From Porphyrobacter sp. LM 6 (GTDB taxonomy: Bacteria; Pseudomonadota; Alphaproteobacteria; Sphingomonadales; Sphingomonadaceae), in contig NZ_CP017113.1 in assembly GCF_001720465.1 (NCBI RefSeq), positions 1,922,001-1,986,000 on the forward strand: DNA of 64,000 nt, written 5' to 3'. The position numbers were made by a program, and so were the translations under genes. The notes beneath the pieces are model-generated. The model saw only the letters and a program-made list of their open reading frames with translations. It was not told where the DNA came from and ran no database searches. Within the stretch, counting starts at the first letter, position 1; every line of letters begins with the position of its first letter. Shown piece after piece: positions 55,588 to 64,000 of the stretch.

Positions 55588-56735
55588 GCAGCGACCAGCG
55601 TATCGGCAACCAGTTCGGCGAGCAGCGCGTCGAGCACCCCGCGTCCGGGCGGGGCCACGCCGATGCGGGCTTCGTGCTGCCAGATGAGGCCAAGCGCGGT
55701 CAGGCGGGCGAGGGCAGCCTCATCCACCAGCCCGCCGCGCGGCAGGCCGAACCGCGCCGACAGCGCCGACAGATCGATACCTTCGGTCAGGCGCAGGCCC
55801 ATCAGCAGCGCTTCGGCCGCCTGTTCTGCCACCGCCAGCGTGCGCGCTTCGGCGATGCCGTTGCCTTGCGTTTCGACCGCCTTGAGGAAGTTCTCGGGCT
55901 TCTTGTGCCGCACGGTCGCCACACCCAGCCTGCGGCCATGCGCGCCGGGGCCGATCCCGCAATAGTCCTGATAGCGCCAGTAGGCGAGGTTGTGGCGGCT
56001 CTGCTCGCCCGCCCGGGCGTGGTTGCTGGTCTCGTAGGCGGCAAGGCCCGCCGCCTCGGTCAGCGCCTGCGTGATATCGAACAGCTCGGCCGCCGCATCG
56101 TCATGGAGCGGCACCAGCCGCCCGCGCCGGACATCGCTGGCAAACCGCGTCCCCGGTTCGATAGTGAGCTGGTAGAGAGAGAGGTGCCCCATGCCGAAGC
56201 CGAGCGCGCGGGTCAGGCGTTCGTGCCACAATTCAGGCGTATGGCCGGGCAGGGCGTAGATCATGTCGAAGCTGACGCGGGCGAAGTGATTTTGCGCCGT
56301 CTCGAGCGCCGCCAGCGCGTCGTCCGCGCCGTGGAGCCTTCCGAGGAACCTTAGCTCCGCATCGTCGAGCGATTGCACGCCGAGCGACACGCGGTTCACC
56401 CCTGCACCCGCCAGAGCGGCGAAGTTCGCAGTTTCGACCGAGGAGGGATTGGCCTCCAGCGTGATCTCGATATCGGGCGCAAAGCCCCACAGGCGCTCGG
56501 CCTCTGCCAGCAGCGCCGCAACCAGCGCGGGCGGCATCAGCGACGGTGTGCCGCCTCCGAAGAAGATCGAGGTCAGCCCTTCGCCGCCAGCTACCGCCGC
56601 CTCAGCGTGCATGTCGGCAATAAGCGCCGCCTGCCAGCCCGCCACATCCACGCTCTCGCGCACGTGCGAATTGAAGTCGCAATAGGGGCACTTTTTGGCG
56701 CAAAACGGCCAGTGGATGTAGAGCGCACGCGCCAT
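55584..56735 (-). CDS. hemW: Radical SAM heme chaperone HemW
   Basis: A 383-residue radical SAM protein, related to coproporphyrinogen dehydrogenase but of the HemW heme-chaperone group. The [4Fe-4S] motif CAKKCPYCDFNSH sits near residue 14, followed by SIFFGGGTPSLM, VNRVSLGVQSLDDAELRFLGR split in the sequence, and DMIYALPGHTPELW. ATG 56735 (MARALYIHWP) matches family starts. It precedes xerC in a coupled pair. Confidence 0.93.
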   Translation of the reverse strand: MARALYIHWPFCAKKCPYCDFNSHVRESVDVAGWQAALIADMHAEAAVAGGEGLTSIFFGGGTPSLMPPALVAALLAEAERLWGFAPDIEITLEANPSSVETANFAALAGAGVNRVSLGVQSLDDAELRFLGRLHGADDALAALETAQNHFARVSFDMIYALPGHTPELWHERLTRALGFGMGHLSLYQLTIEPGTRFASDVRRGRLVPLHDDAAAELFDITQALTEAAGLAAYETSNHARAGEQSRHNLAYWRYQDYCGIGPGAHGRRLGVATVRHKKPENFLKAVETQGNGIAEARTLAVAEQAAEALLMGLRLTEGIDLSALSARFGLPRGGLVDEAALARLTALGLIWQHEARIGVAPPGRGVLDALLAELVADTLVAA

Positions 56736-56782
56736 GCCGGGATTTTCAGCTCCGCTTAATGGTTGGCCCGTAGGCTGAGGGA

Positions 56783-57343
56783 ATGCGCATTTCCGGTTTC
56801 CTGACCCGTTCCGCCGGGCCACTTGGCCTGATCCTGCTTATGACAGCCACCGCCGCTTGGCCGCAAGAGCGCCTGCGCAGCGATGATGCCGCGCGGGTCA
56901 TGCTTGAGGAGCACAATGCAGCGCGCGCCGATGTCGGGCTTGAGCCGCTACGCTGGAGCGACCGGCTTGCCGATGATGCCGCCGACTGGGCGAGCCACCT
57001 TGCACGCCGCAATCTCTACGATCACGCGCCCGCAGATGTCCGCAAAGGGCAGGGCGAGAACCTGTGGCGCGGCAGCCGCGATCGTTGGAGCCCGGCGGAG
57101 ATGATCGGGTTCTTCGTGCAGGAAAAGCGCAATTTCCGTCCCGGCGATTTCCCCAATATATCACGCACCGGCCAGTGGAGCGATGTCGGGCATTACAGCC
57201 AGATCATCTGGCCCACCACCCGCGAGGTTGGCTGCGCGATTGCCCGAACCGAATATGACGAGGTGCTCGTCTGTCGCTATTTTCCGGCGGGCAACATCTG
57301 GGGTGCGCGGATCGACCCGCGGGAACACGTCGCGCGCCGCTGA
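56783..57343 (+). CDS. CAP/SCP (PR-1-like) domain secreted protein
   Basis: A 186-residue protein with a signal peptide (AGPLGLILLMTATAAWP) and a CAP domain: MLEEHNAARADVGLEPLRW, GQGENLWRG, and SDVGHYSQIIWPTTREVGCA, the CAP1/CAP2-type signatures. The two cysteines (GCAIA, VCRYF) are as in other members. CAP proteins bind lipids or act on extracellular targets; the bacterial function is largely unknown. It lies between hemW and rdgB on the opposite strand. Confidence 0.88.
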   Translation: MRISGFLTRSAGPLGLILLMTATAAWPQERLRSDDAARVMLEEHNAARADVGLEPLRWSDRLADDAADWASHLARRNLYDHAPADVRKGQGENLWRGSRDRWSPAEMIGFFVQEKRNFRPGDFPNISRTGQWSDVGHYSQIIWPTTREVGCAIARTEYDEVLVCRYFPAGNIWGARIDPREHVARR

Positions 57344-57347
57344 CCGC

Positions 57348-57974
57348 TTAGCCGAACTGTTCTGCCACCAGCTTGGCAAACGCATCGGCGCGGTGGCTGA
57401 TGGCGTGTTTTTCCTCTGGCGCGATCTCGGCAAAGGTTTGGTTGCGACCCGTGGGAACGAACACCGGATCATAGCCGAACCCGAGCGTGCCGCGCGGCGG
57501 CCAGGTGAGCGCGCCATCGCAGCGGCCTTTGTAGATCGCGTATTCCCCGTCGGGCCAGGCCAGCGCGAGGACGCAATGGAACGCGGCTGACCGGTCGACG
57601 CTGTCACCCTTTTCGGCCAGCATCCCTTCGACCTTGCCCATCGCCATGTACCAATCGCGGCCCGGAGCGCCTTCGAACCACTGCCGTGCGGCCCAGTCGG
57701 CGGTGTAGACCCCCGGTCGGCCATCCAGCGCCGCCACGCTAAGGCCGCTGTCGTCGGCCAGCGCCGCAAGGCCCGAAGCCTCCGCCGCCGCCCGCGCCTT
57801 GAGTAGCGCGTTTTGGGCGAAGGTCGTGCCGGTTTCGGCGGGCTCGGGCAGGCCGAGCGATCCGGCCGAGATGCACTTGACCCCGTAAGGATCGAGCAGC
57901 GCGGAAATCTCCTTCAGCTTGCCCGCATTATGCGTGGCAATCACAAGCGATCCCGAGCCGAGCCGACGGGTCAT
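57348..57974 (-). CDS. rdgB: Non-canonical purine NTP pyrophosphatase (RdgB/HAM1)
   Basis: RdgB hydrolyses dITP and XTP to keep them out of DNA. The 208-residue protein has [39 protein letters not shown] (the metal-binding DDSG) and [10 protein letters not shown]. Start overlaps the rph stop by 4 bp, giving the usual rph-rdgB pair. Confidence 0.95.
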   Translation of the reverse strand: MTRRLGSGSLVIATHNAGKLKEISALLDPYGVKCISAGSLGLPEPAETGTTFAQNALLKARAAAEASGLAALADDSGLSVAALDGRPGVYTADWAARQWFEGAPGRDWYMAMGKVEGMLAEKGDSVDRSAAFHCVLALAWPDGEYAIYKGRCDGALTWPPRGTLGFGYDPVFVPTGRNQTFAEIAPEEKHAISHRADAFAKLVAEQFG

Positions 57975-58684
57975 TTCACCGCGTCCAACTGTGCCGCGAA
58001 GATGCGGTCGGCGCCGATGCGGGCGAGGCGGAGGAGGCGCAGCAGGCCTTCCTCGTCATAGGTCGCACCCTCGGCGGTGGCCTGCACCTCGGCGATCTTG
58101 CCGCCCGAAAGCAGCACGAAGTTGCCATCGGCCTCGGCATTCGAATCCTCGTCATAATCGAGGTCGAGAACCGGCGTGCCCTTGAAGATGCCGCAGGAGA
58201 TGCCGGCGACCTGCGCGGCAATCGGATCGTGCTTGATGTCGCCCGATGCCATCAGCCCGTTGACGGCGAGGCGCAACGCAATCCAAGCGCCGGAAATCGC
58301 CGCCGTGCGCGTGCCGCCATCGGCCTGAATGACGTCACAATCCAGAGTGATCTGCCGCTCGCCGAGCTTCTGGAGATCTACCACGGCGCGCAAAGAACGA
58401 CCGATAAGGCGCTGGATTTCCTGCGTCCGTCCCGATTGCTTGCCCTTGGCGGCCTCGCGTGCCCCGCGGGTGTGGGTGGCGCGGGGGAGCATCGAATATT
58501 CACCCGTCACCCAGCCTTCGCCCTTACCGCGCAGCCACGGCGGCACACCCTTCTCGACGCTCGCTGTGCACAGCACCTTGGTATCGCCGAACCCGATCAG
58601 GCACGAGCCTTCGGCATGCTTGGTAAAACCGGTCTCGATCGTGATGGCGCGCATTTCATCGGGCGCGCGTCCTGAAGGGCGCAT
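57971..58684 (-). CDS. rph: Ribonuclease PH
   Basis: RNase PH trims tRNA 3' ends using phosphate. The 237-residue protein shows the expected [73 protein letters not shown] and [16 protein letters not shown] segments, each separate in the sequence. AGGAAA lies 6 bp before the ATG. The 109 bp to divergent hrcA must contain both promoters. Confidence 0.96.
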   Translation of the reverse strand: MRPSGRAPDEMRAITIETGFTKHAEGSCLIGFGDTKVLCTASVEKGVPPWLRGKGEGWVTGEYSMLPRATHTRGAREAAKGKQSGRTQEIQRLIGRSLRAVVDLQKLGERQITLDCDVIQADGGTRTAAISGAWIALRLAVNGLMASGDIKHDPIAAQVAGISCGIFKGTPVLDLDYDEDSNAEADGNFVLLSGGKIAEVQATAEGATYDEEGLLRLLRLARIGADRIFAAQLDAVK

Positions 58685-58793
58685 GGGTGTTTCCTTTGTG
58701 CAATGGGAAAGGCGCTAAGGAAAGTGCAGCCCTCGGGCAAGCACAGGTCGAACGGAAATTGAGTTTGCGCCCGAGTTTTCCTAGCTTGTCCCC

Positions 58794-59837
58794 ATGACCA
58801 CGCTCCCCGTGACCGAATTGACCGCCCGCGCCCGCGAGATTTTTCGCAGGGTGGTCGAGGAATATATCGAGAGCGGGCAGCCGGTCGGCTCCAAGACGCT
58901 GGCGGCGGATGGCACGCTGAACCTGTCGCCCGCCTCGATCCGTTCGGTGCTGGCCGATCTGGAAAGCGCAGGCCTTCTCGCTGCGCCGCATACCAGCGCT
59001 GGACGGCTCCCAACCGATGCGGGCCTCAGGATTTTCGTCGACGGGATGATGCGCGTGGCCGAGCCCACCGCGCAGGAACAGGCCGCGATCGAGGCGCGTC
59101 TGGCCGAGGCCGGGCCGGTCGAGGCGGCATTGAAGCAGGCCTCGGCGATCCTTTCCGATCTGTCGGGCGCGGCAGGCATGGTGCTGGTCGCCCCACGCGA
59201 GCAACGGCTTGCCCAGTTCAACCTCGTCGATCTCGGGCAGGGCCGCGCGCTCGCTGTTCTGGTGGGAGAGGACGGGGGTGTCGAGAACCGCGTGCTGACC
59301 ATTGGCGGCGCACTTAATCCCGGCGCGCTCGACCGCGCATCGAACTACATTACTGCGCGGCTCGCAGGCCGGACGCTGGCCGAAGCTGCACAGGCGATGC
59401 GGAGGGAGATTTCCACGGGCAAGTCACAGCTCGACGATGCCTCGCGCGATCTGGTCGAGCGCGGACTGGCGGTCTGGAGCGAGGATGCCGCGTCACGTCC
59501 GGTGCTGATCGTGCGCGGGGCGGCGAACCTGCTCGATGAAGCGGCGCTCGGCGATATCGAGCGGGTGCGGATGCTGCTCGAGGATCTGGAGAACAAGCAA
59601 TCGGTCGCATCCCTGCTCGATTCGGCGCGCGAGGCCGAGGCGACCCGCATTTTCATCGGTTCGGAAAACCGGTTGTTTGCGCTCTCCGGCTCCTCCGTCA
59701 TCGCCTCGCCCTATCGCGATCGCGAGGGCAGGGTGGTCGGCGTGCTGGGTGTGATCGGCCCCACGCGGTTGAATTACGCGCGGGTTGTCCCCATGGTGGA
59801 TTTGACCGCCCGTTCGCTGGGCAAGCTTATCGCTTGA
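58794..59837 (+). CDS. hrcA: Heat-inducible transcription repressor HrcA
   Basis: HrcA represses class I heat-shock genes at CIRCE sites, with GroEL as co-factor. The 347-residue protein has the N-terminal winged helix (ELTARAREIFRRVVEEYIES, GQPVGSKTLA, LSPASIRSVLADLESAGLL, HTSAGRLPTDAGLRIFVDGM) and the C-terminal YLGFG-like domain with GVLGVIGPTRLNYARVVPMV. grpE follows with no gap. No CIRCE element (TTAGCACTC-N9-GAGTGCTAA) is visible upstream. Confidence 0.95.
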   Translation: MTTLPVTELTARAREIFRRVVEEYIESGQPVGSKTLAADGTLNLSPASIRSVLADLESAGLLAAPHTSAGRLPTDAGLRIFVDGMMRVAEPTAQEQAAIEARLAEAGPVEAALKQASAILSDLSGAAGMVLVAPREQRLAQFNLVDLGQGRALAVLVGEDGGVENRVLTIGGALNPGALDRASNYITARLAGRTLAEAAQAMRREISTGKSQLDDASRDLVERGLAVWSEDAASRPVLIVRGAANLLDEAALGDIERVRMLLEDLENKQSVASLLDSAREAEATRIFIGSENRLFALSGSSVIASPYRDREGRVVGVLGVIGPTRLNYARVVPMVDLTARSLGKLIA

Positions 59838-60419
59838 ATGGAAAGCCAAGACGACATGACTGGGAATGACAAGCCGCTCGATCAGGCGGCCGAAGACGAA
59901 TTGAAGGGTGTACCCGAAGAGCTGCGCGAAGGCAGCGAGGATGATCTGAGCGAGGCGCTCGAATCGCTCCGGCAGGATCTGGAAAACGCCAAGCAGGAAG
60001 TTCTCTACGCGCAGGCCGAAACGCAGAACGTGCGCCGTCGTCTGGAGCGCGAGAAGGACGAGGCGCGCGCCTATGCCGCGACCGGCTTTGCCCGCGATAT
60101 CCTGTCGGTGGCCGACAATCTCTCACGTGCGATCGAGGCGATCCCCGAAGCCTTGCGCGCCGATGAAAGCATGAAGGGTCTCGTGATCGGCCTCGAAGCC
60201 ACCCAGCGCGAGATCGAGAAGGTCTTCGCCAGCCACGGCATCACCCGCATCGCGGCGGTCGGCCTGCCGCTCGATCCCAACCAGCATCAGGCGATGATCG
60301 AAGTGCCCAGCGCCGATCACGAACCGGGCACGGTCGTCTCTGAGATGCAATCGGGCTGGATGATCAAGGACCGCCTGCTGCGCGCCGCAATGGTGGCGGT
60401 GGCGAAGGCGCCGGATTGA
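59838..60419 (+). CDS. grpE: Nucleotide exchange factor GrpE
   Basis: GrpE releases ADP from DnaK. The 193-residue protein has an acidic N-terminus, a long helix (ESLRQDLENAKQEVLYAQAE), RRRLEREKDEARAYAATGFAR and the C-terminal beta domain (LDPNQHQAMIEVPSADHEPG, MQSGWMIKDRLLR). Its start codon follows the hrcA stop directly; an internal ATG at 59856 is possible. The matching DnaK gene lies 1.8 kb downstream. Confidence 0.94.
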   Translation: MESQDDMTGNDKPLDQAAEDELKGVPEELREGSEDDLSEALESLRQDLENAKQEVLYAQAETQNVRRRLEREKDEARAYAATGFARDILSVADNLSRAIEAIPEALRADESMKGLVIGLEATQREIEKVFASHGITRIAAVGLPLDPNQHQAMIEVPSADHEPGTVVSEMQSGWMIKDRLLRAAMVAVAKAPD

Positions 60420-60423
60420 TCCG

Positions 60424-60996
60424 TCAGACGAGATAAATCGCAAGATAGCGCGCAATCAGCAAGGCCAGCAGCAGGATGCCGGCCTTGCGATTGCGCGTCA
60501 CCGCCGCACCGATCATCAGCGCCAGCAGCAGCGCCGTCATCCCGATCGAGAGCGGTGAGGTCATCTGGCCCGCCAAGGCCGGCACTGTCGCCACGTAGAG
60601 CCATTGCACCGCCAGCATCACGATCAGCATCGCAAAGACCACGCGGTGGACGCGGTGGTAATGGGTGTCGAGATCGACGAAATTCTCGGGCTCCGAGGGA
60701 AACACCAGCCGGCTCGCGAGGAAATAGGCGCTCGCGAAGACCACCACGCCGAGGATCGTGAAGCGGTCGGCCGCGACCACATCGCGCACCAGCCAAGCGA
60801 ACATCCAGAAGCTCAGCAGGTCGAGAATCACGAACACGGCGAGCAGCGGGGTCAGCCAGCCAATCCTGAATGCGCGGTCTGCGGCATCGCGCGCGAGCTT
60901 GAATTCAAGCGTGCGACCCAATCCGGTCAGCAGTTCCACCAGCGAAAGTCCCAGCACAAGGCTGTAGAGCACGAAGACAAATTCAAACTCGCTCAC
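60424..60996 (-). CDS. Hypothetical integral membrane protein
   Basis: A 190-residue protein with five or six membrane helices, including FVFVLYSLVLGLSLVELL at the N-terminus, LTPLLAVFVILDLLSFWMFA, VVVFASAYFLASRLVF, VVFAMLIVMLAVQWLYV and ILLLALLIARYLAIYLV. A cytosolic loop carries FVDLDTHYHRVHR, rich in His. No known domain. Its start overlaps the preceding gene by 4 bp, so it is the last gene of a copper-chaperone-type operon. Ends 5 bp from grpE, convergent. Confidence 0.75.
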   Translation of the reverse strand: MSEFEFVFVLYSLVLGLSLVELLTGLGRTLEFKLARDAADRAFRIGWLTPLLAVFVILDLLSFWMFAWLVRDVVAADRFTILGVVVFASAYFLASRLVFPSEPENFVDLDTHYHRVHRVVFAMLIVMLAVQWLYVATVPALAGQMTSPLSIGMTALLLALMIGAAVTRNRKAGILLLALLIARYLAIYLV

Positions 60997-61514
60997 CCCG
61001 AGGCTCCCGGAAAATCAACCAGCGCGTCATAGGTGGCGCGGTTCGCCACCCCTGGGACACTTGCCCCGTGCCGCAGCAGAAACGCGTGCCGCACGATCTC
61101 GGCCTGCTGCTCGATGCCGTACTGCTCCAGCGTCCAGCCAGGCTTGATCGCGTAGTCGTAGCGGCACCATGGATGGCGGCGCAGGACGAGATACCAGCGC
61201 CCGAGGCGCTGGGCCTGCCACACGTGGGTCATTTCATGGATGAAATGCGCCTGCTGTGACAGCTCGGCGGCGGCGAAATCGTCGCAGTAATGCGGTGCGG
61301 TGGGGTGGAAGTGCAGGTGCCCCATCGGCGCCATCGTCACCCCGCGCGGGTGGAGCGGGAAGAACTTGCGCCGCCGGATCGTGACCTTGGTATAGCTGAT
61401 CGCATCGCCGAACACCGAGCGTGCCAGCGCGACCTCTCCCGGCGTGAGCGGACGGGCCGCTCCTACCGGACAGGTCGCGACCTGTGCTGCGGCTTCGATG
61501 ACAGGCTGCGTCAG
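60993..61514 (-). CDS. 'Vgr-related' HExxH metallopeptidase-like protein, probable CTG start
   Basis: A 173-residue protein with a zinc-peptidase-type HEMTHVWQAQ motif after QQAHFI, then RWYLVLRRHPWCRYDY and GIEQQAEIVRHAFLL. Sphingomonads annotate it as 'vgr related protein'. The frame runs 33 codons upstream of the first GTG (61415) through a conserved-looking LTPGEVALARSVFGDAI, up to a CTG at 61514 that overlaps the preceding stop as CTGA, with AGGGG 7 bp upstream. I therefore propose CTG initiation; a shorter GTG form is the alternative. Function unproven. Confidence 0.75.
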   Translation of the reverse strand: MTQPVIEAAAQVATCPVGAARPLTPGEVALARSVFGDAISYTKVTIRRRKFFPLHPRGVTMAPMGHLHFHPTAPHYCDDFAAAELSQQAHFIHEMTHVWQAQRLGRWYLVLRRHPWCRYDYAIKPGWTLEQYGIEQQAEIVRHAFLLRHGASVPGVANRATYDALVDFPGASG

Positions 61515-62017
61515 CGTTCATCCCCTGCGGCGCGCACCGGCACTTCGACGGCGGCGGTCATGCCGCCCGAGAACATCAGCGTCACCTTGGCCGTGCCGCC
61601 GGGCTGCCAGCTCTCGGCAGGTTCCATTACCATCACGTGCAGTCCGCCCGGCGCAAAGCTGATGCTGTCGCCATCCTTGAGAGTGATGATGCCGGCATCG
61701 CCCATCGACATTGCGCCGCCCTTGTCGATCATCTGGTGGATCATCGCCATCCCGGCGCCTTCAACGTCGACATCGTCGAGCGTTACGGCAGGCGATCCTG
61801 CGTAGGACAGATCGAAGTAGAGCGCGGCCGGGTTGCCGCGGACCGGTGCGAGTACAAGCCGCGCGTTGCTGATCGTCGCGCCTTTGGTGGCGGGTGGGGC
61901 GGCCTCGACCGCTTTGGGGCTTGGGGCGGGCGTGGTGGCAGGGGCGTCGCAGGCGGCAAGGCCGACCATGCCAAGGGCGGCTACAAGTCCGGAAGTTGCC
62001 CGCATTATCAGTTGCAC
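61511..62017 (-). CDS. Copper chaperone PCu(A)C lipoprotein
   Basis: A 168-residue periplasmic copper chaperone (DUF461/PCuAC) that delivers Cu(I) to the CuA site of cytochrome oxidase. A lipoprotein signal (LGMVGLAAC) precedes a Pro/Ala linker and the cupredoxin-like domain; [14 protein letters not shown] and [12 protein letters not shown] supply the Met/His copper ligands in the H-M-x(10)-M-x(21)-H-x-M order. Start is GTG 62017, 9 bp after AAGGAGA; an ATG 12 bp downstream is the alternative. First gene of a three-gene operon. Confidence 0.92.
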   Translation of the reverse strand: MQLIMRATSGLVAALGMVGLAACDAPATTPAPSPKAVEAAPPATKGATISNARLVLAPVRGNPAALYFDLSYAGSPAVTLDDVDVEGAGMAMIHQMIDKGGAMSMGDAGIITLKDGDSISFAPGGLHVMVMEPAESWQPGGTAKVTLMFSGGMTAAVEVPVRAAGDER

Positions 62018-62066
62018 TGAAATTGTCTCCTTGTGGAATGGTCCCGAAAACTAGGGATGCGCGTCC

Positions 62067-62097
62067 CTTGTGCCAAGCAAAACCGCACCTATATCCG
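62067..62097 (+). promoter_or_regulatory. Sigma-32 (RpoH) heat-shock promoter of dnaK
   Basis: CTTG, 17 bp spacer, CCTATATCCG. This fits the alphaproteobacterial RpoH consensus CTTG-N17/18-CYTATNTNNG at every defined position. It ends 90 bp upstream of the dnaK ATG, so the leader is about 85 nt. No CIRCE element is present in the 170-bp gap, so dnaK should be under RpoH rather than HrcA. Confidence 0.82.
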
Positions 62098-62187
62098 CCC
62101 GGTAAACGAGCCGCCAAAGTGCTTTGCCGGGTCCCGGGAAGCCGACGGCAGCGGTGTCCAACAATTGTCCTTATGGATGGGGAAACA

Positions 62188-64000
62188 ATGGGTAAAGTAA
62201 TCGGTATCGACCTCGGCACCACCAACTCCTGCGTTGCTGTCATGGACGGCGGCAAGCCCAAGGTGATCGAGAATTCGGAAGGCGCGCGCACGACCCCTTC
62301 GATCGTGGCCTTCACCAAGGATGGCCAGCGCCTGATCGGCCAGCCGGCCAAGCGTCAGGCGGTCACCAACCCCGACAACACCCTCTTTGCGATCAAGCGC
62401 CTGATCGGCCGCCGCTTCGATGATCCGCTGACCAAGAAGGACATGGAGCTGGTCCCCTACAAGATCACCAAGGGCAAGAACGGTGACGCGTGGGTCAATG
62501 CCGGCGGCGAAGATTACAGCCCGTCGCAGGTTTCCGCGTTCATCCTTCAGAAGATGAAGGAAACCGCCGAGAGCTATCTCGGTGAAACCGTGACGCAGGC
62601 CGTCATCACCGTGCCGGCCTACTTCAACGACGCCCAGCGTCAGGCAACCAAGGATGCAGGGCAAATCGCCGGCCTTGAAGTGCTGCGCATCATCAACGAG
62701 CCGACCGCGGCCGCGCTCGCCTACGGGATGGACAAGGACGATGGCAAGACCATCGCCGTCTATGACCTTGGCGGCGGCACCTTCGACGTGTCGATCCTCG
62801 AAATCGGCGACGGCGTGTTCGAAGTGAAGTCGACCAACGGCGATACATTCCTCGGGGGTGAAGACTTCGACAACGCGATTGTCGAGTTCCTCGCGGATTC
62901 CTTCAAGAAGAAGGAAGCGATGGACCTCAAGACCGACAAGCTTGCGCTCCAGCGCCTGAAGGAAGCGGCTGAGAAGGCCAAGATCGAGCTGTCGAGCGCG
63001 GCCTCGACCGAAATCAACCTGCCCTTCATCACCGCGCGTATGGAAGGCGGCAGCACTACCCCGCTGCACCTCGTGGAAACGATCACCCGCGCCGACCTCG
63101 AAAAGATGGTCGACGGTCTGATCCAGCGCACGCTCGATCCGTGCAAGAAGGCGCTGGCTGATGCCGGCATCACGAAGGATCAGGTCGACGAAGTGATCCT
63201 CGTCGGCGGGATGACCCGCATGCCGCGCGTGCGCGAAGTTGTGGAGCAGTTCTTCGGGGCCAAGCCGCACACCGGCGTGAACCCGGACGAAGTCGTGGCG
63301 ATGGGCGCTGCCATTCAGGCGGGCGTGCTGCAGGGCGACGTCAAGGACGTGCTGCTGCTCGACGTGACCCCGCTGTCGCTCGGTATCGAGACGCTGGGCG
63401 GCGTGTTCACCCGCATGATCGACCGCAACACCACCATTCCGACCAAGAAGACCCAGACTTACTCGACCGCCGAGGACAACCAGAACGCGGTGACGATCAA
63501 GGTCTATCAGGGCGAGCGCGAAATGGCGGCGGACAACAAGCTGCTCGGCAATTTCGACCTGATCGGGATCCCGCCCGCACCGCGCGGCGTGCCGCAGATC
63601 GAAGTGACCTTCGACATCGACGCCAACGGCATCGTCTCGGTCGCGGCCAAGGACAAGGGCACCGGCAAGGAGCAGACGATCAAGATCCAGGCATCGGGCG
63701 GTCTGTCGGATGCCGACATCGACCAGATGGTCAAGGATGCCGAAAAGTTCGCTGAGGAAGACAAGAAGCGCCGGGCGGCCGCGGAAGCGCGCAACCAGGC
63801 TGACAGCCTTGTCCACGCGACCGAAAAGCAGCTCGAAGAGCACGGCGCCAAGATCGATGCGGCCACCAAGACCGAGGTCGAGGAAGCCATCGCTGCGGTC
63901 AAGACCGCGCTCGAAGGCGGCGATGCCGATGACATCAACGCCAAGGCGCAGGCCCTGACCCAGTCGGCAATGAAGATGGGCCAGCAGATCTACGAAGCCC
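62188..64000 (+). CDS. dnaK: Chaperone DnaK (Hsp70), 3'-truncated by window edge
   Basis: DnaK is the ATP-driven Hsp70 chaperone working with DnaJ and GrpE. 604 codons are visible of a protein of about 640. The nucleotide domain shows [42 protein letters not shown]; the substrate domain has [17 protein letters not shown] and [24 protein letters not shown] serves as ribosome site. The RpoH promoter upstream and hrcA-grpE 2.3 kb away complete the heat-shock core; dnaJ, if adjacent, lies beyond the window. Confidence 0.98.
   Translation, partial: MGKVIGIDLGTTNSCVAVMDGGKPKVIENSEGARTTPSIVAFTKDGQRLIGQPAKRQAVTNPDNTLFAIKRLIGRRFDDPLTKKDMELVPYKITKGKNGDAWVNAGGEDYSPSQVSAFILQKMKETAESYLGETVTQAVITVPAYFNDAQRQATKDAGQIAGLEVLRIINEPTAAALAYGMDKDDGKTIAVYDLGGGTFDVSILEIGDGVFEVKSTNGDTFLGGEDFDNAIVEFLADSFKKKEAMDLKTDKLALQRLKEAAEKAKIELSSAASTEINLPFITARMEGGSTTPLHLVETITRADLEKMVDGLIQRTLDPCKKALADAGITKDQVDEVILVGGMTRMPRVREVVEQFFGAKPHTGVNPDEVVAMGAAIQAGVLQGDVKDVLLLDVTPLSLGIETLGGVFTRMIDRNTTIPTKKTQTYSTAEDNQNAVTIKVYQGEREMAADNKLLGNFDLIGIPPAPRGVPQIEVTFDIDANGIVSVAAKDKGTGKEQTIKIQASGGLSDADIDQMVKDAEKFAEEDKKRRAAAEARNQADSLVHATEKQLEEHGAKIDAATKTEVEEAIAAVKTALEGGDADDINAKAQALTQSAMKMGQQIYEA

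Noticed and set aside
62089..63843. A 584-codon open frame antisense to dnaK
   Set aside because: Well-known artefact of high-GC dnaK genes; no ribosome site or domain, and it also runs through the dnaK promoter.

Overview
The window is high-GC, gene-dense chromosomal DNA of an alphaproteobacterium. Gene content and protein style point to Sphingomonadales, most likely the Erythrobacteraceae (Erythrobacter, Porphyrobacter or Altererythrobacter type). Supporting features are a degenerate RibB/RibA fusion with an added DNA-binding domain, the mreB-mreC-mreD-mrdA-rodA cluster, split glyQ/glyS, a 'vgr-related' metallopeptidase-like protein, and a dnaK promoter matching the alphaproteobacterial sigma-32 pattern. 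The taxonomic call is inference. I found no prophage, insertion sequence, CRISPR array or defence island; most of the window is core genome with a few accessory insertions.

Layout. 1-5.8 kb: 3' part of enolase, a winged-helix regulator, ribB(X)-ribH, a small membrane protein and a Rieske oxygenase. 5.8-11.9 kb: tRNA-Lys and the rod-shape/elongasome operon. 12-18.3 kb: mutL, a small secreted protein bracketed by inverted REP-like repeats, ychF, a Tat-exported short-chain dehydrogenase, a P-loop kinase-like protein, a DUF1330 protein and pth. 18.4-22.2 kb: rplY, two tandem TraB/GumN proteins, and a coupled membrane-XRE-membrane operon behind a cluster of repeats. 22.2-30.4 kb: glyQ-glyS, ppdK, a methyltransferase, comF, a gene-free structured region and hisI. 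30.4-43.8 kb: MerR plus acyl-CoA dehydrogenase, an esterase-like protein, an M20-family protein, cysK, MFS pumps, PilZ, tyrS, TspO, a NamZ-like protein and DUF817. 43.8-47.5 kb: a VWA protein and a MoxR ATPase separated by a soluble chemoreceptor, a perfect parS palindrome and an 11-bp tandem repeat. 47.6-64 kb: parE, a PBP-activator lipoprotein, rsmI-yraN-gshB-dedA, hemW-xerC, rph-rdgB, hrcA-grpE, a copper-chaperone operon and the start of dnaK.

How the genes work together. The shape operon supplies the actin-like scaffold (MreB), its membrane partners and the PBP2/RodA synthase pair; the LpoA-like lipoprotein and NamZ-like protein also touch on the cell wall. hrcA-grpE and dnaK form the heat-shock core. 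mutL, xerC, parE and parS concern chromosome maintenance. The parS site suggests that this segment lies in the origin-proximal part of the chromosome.

The points most worth a second look are parS with the phased 11-bp repeats beside it, the HTH-fused RibBX and the inverted repeat next to its start codon, the membrane-XRE-membrane operon with its operator-like repeats, a probable CTG-initiated gene, an M20 protein lacking two metal ligands, an insertion in GlyS, and a possible structured RNA between comF and hisI.
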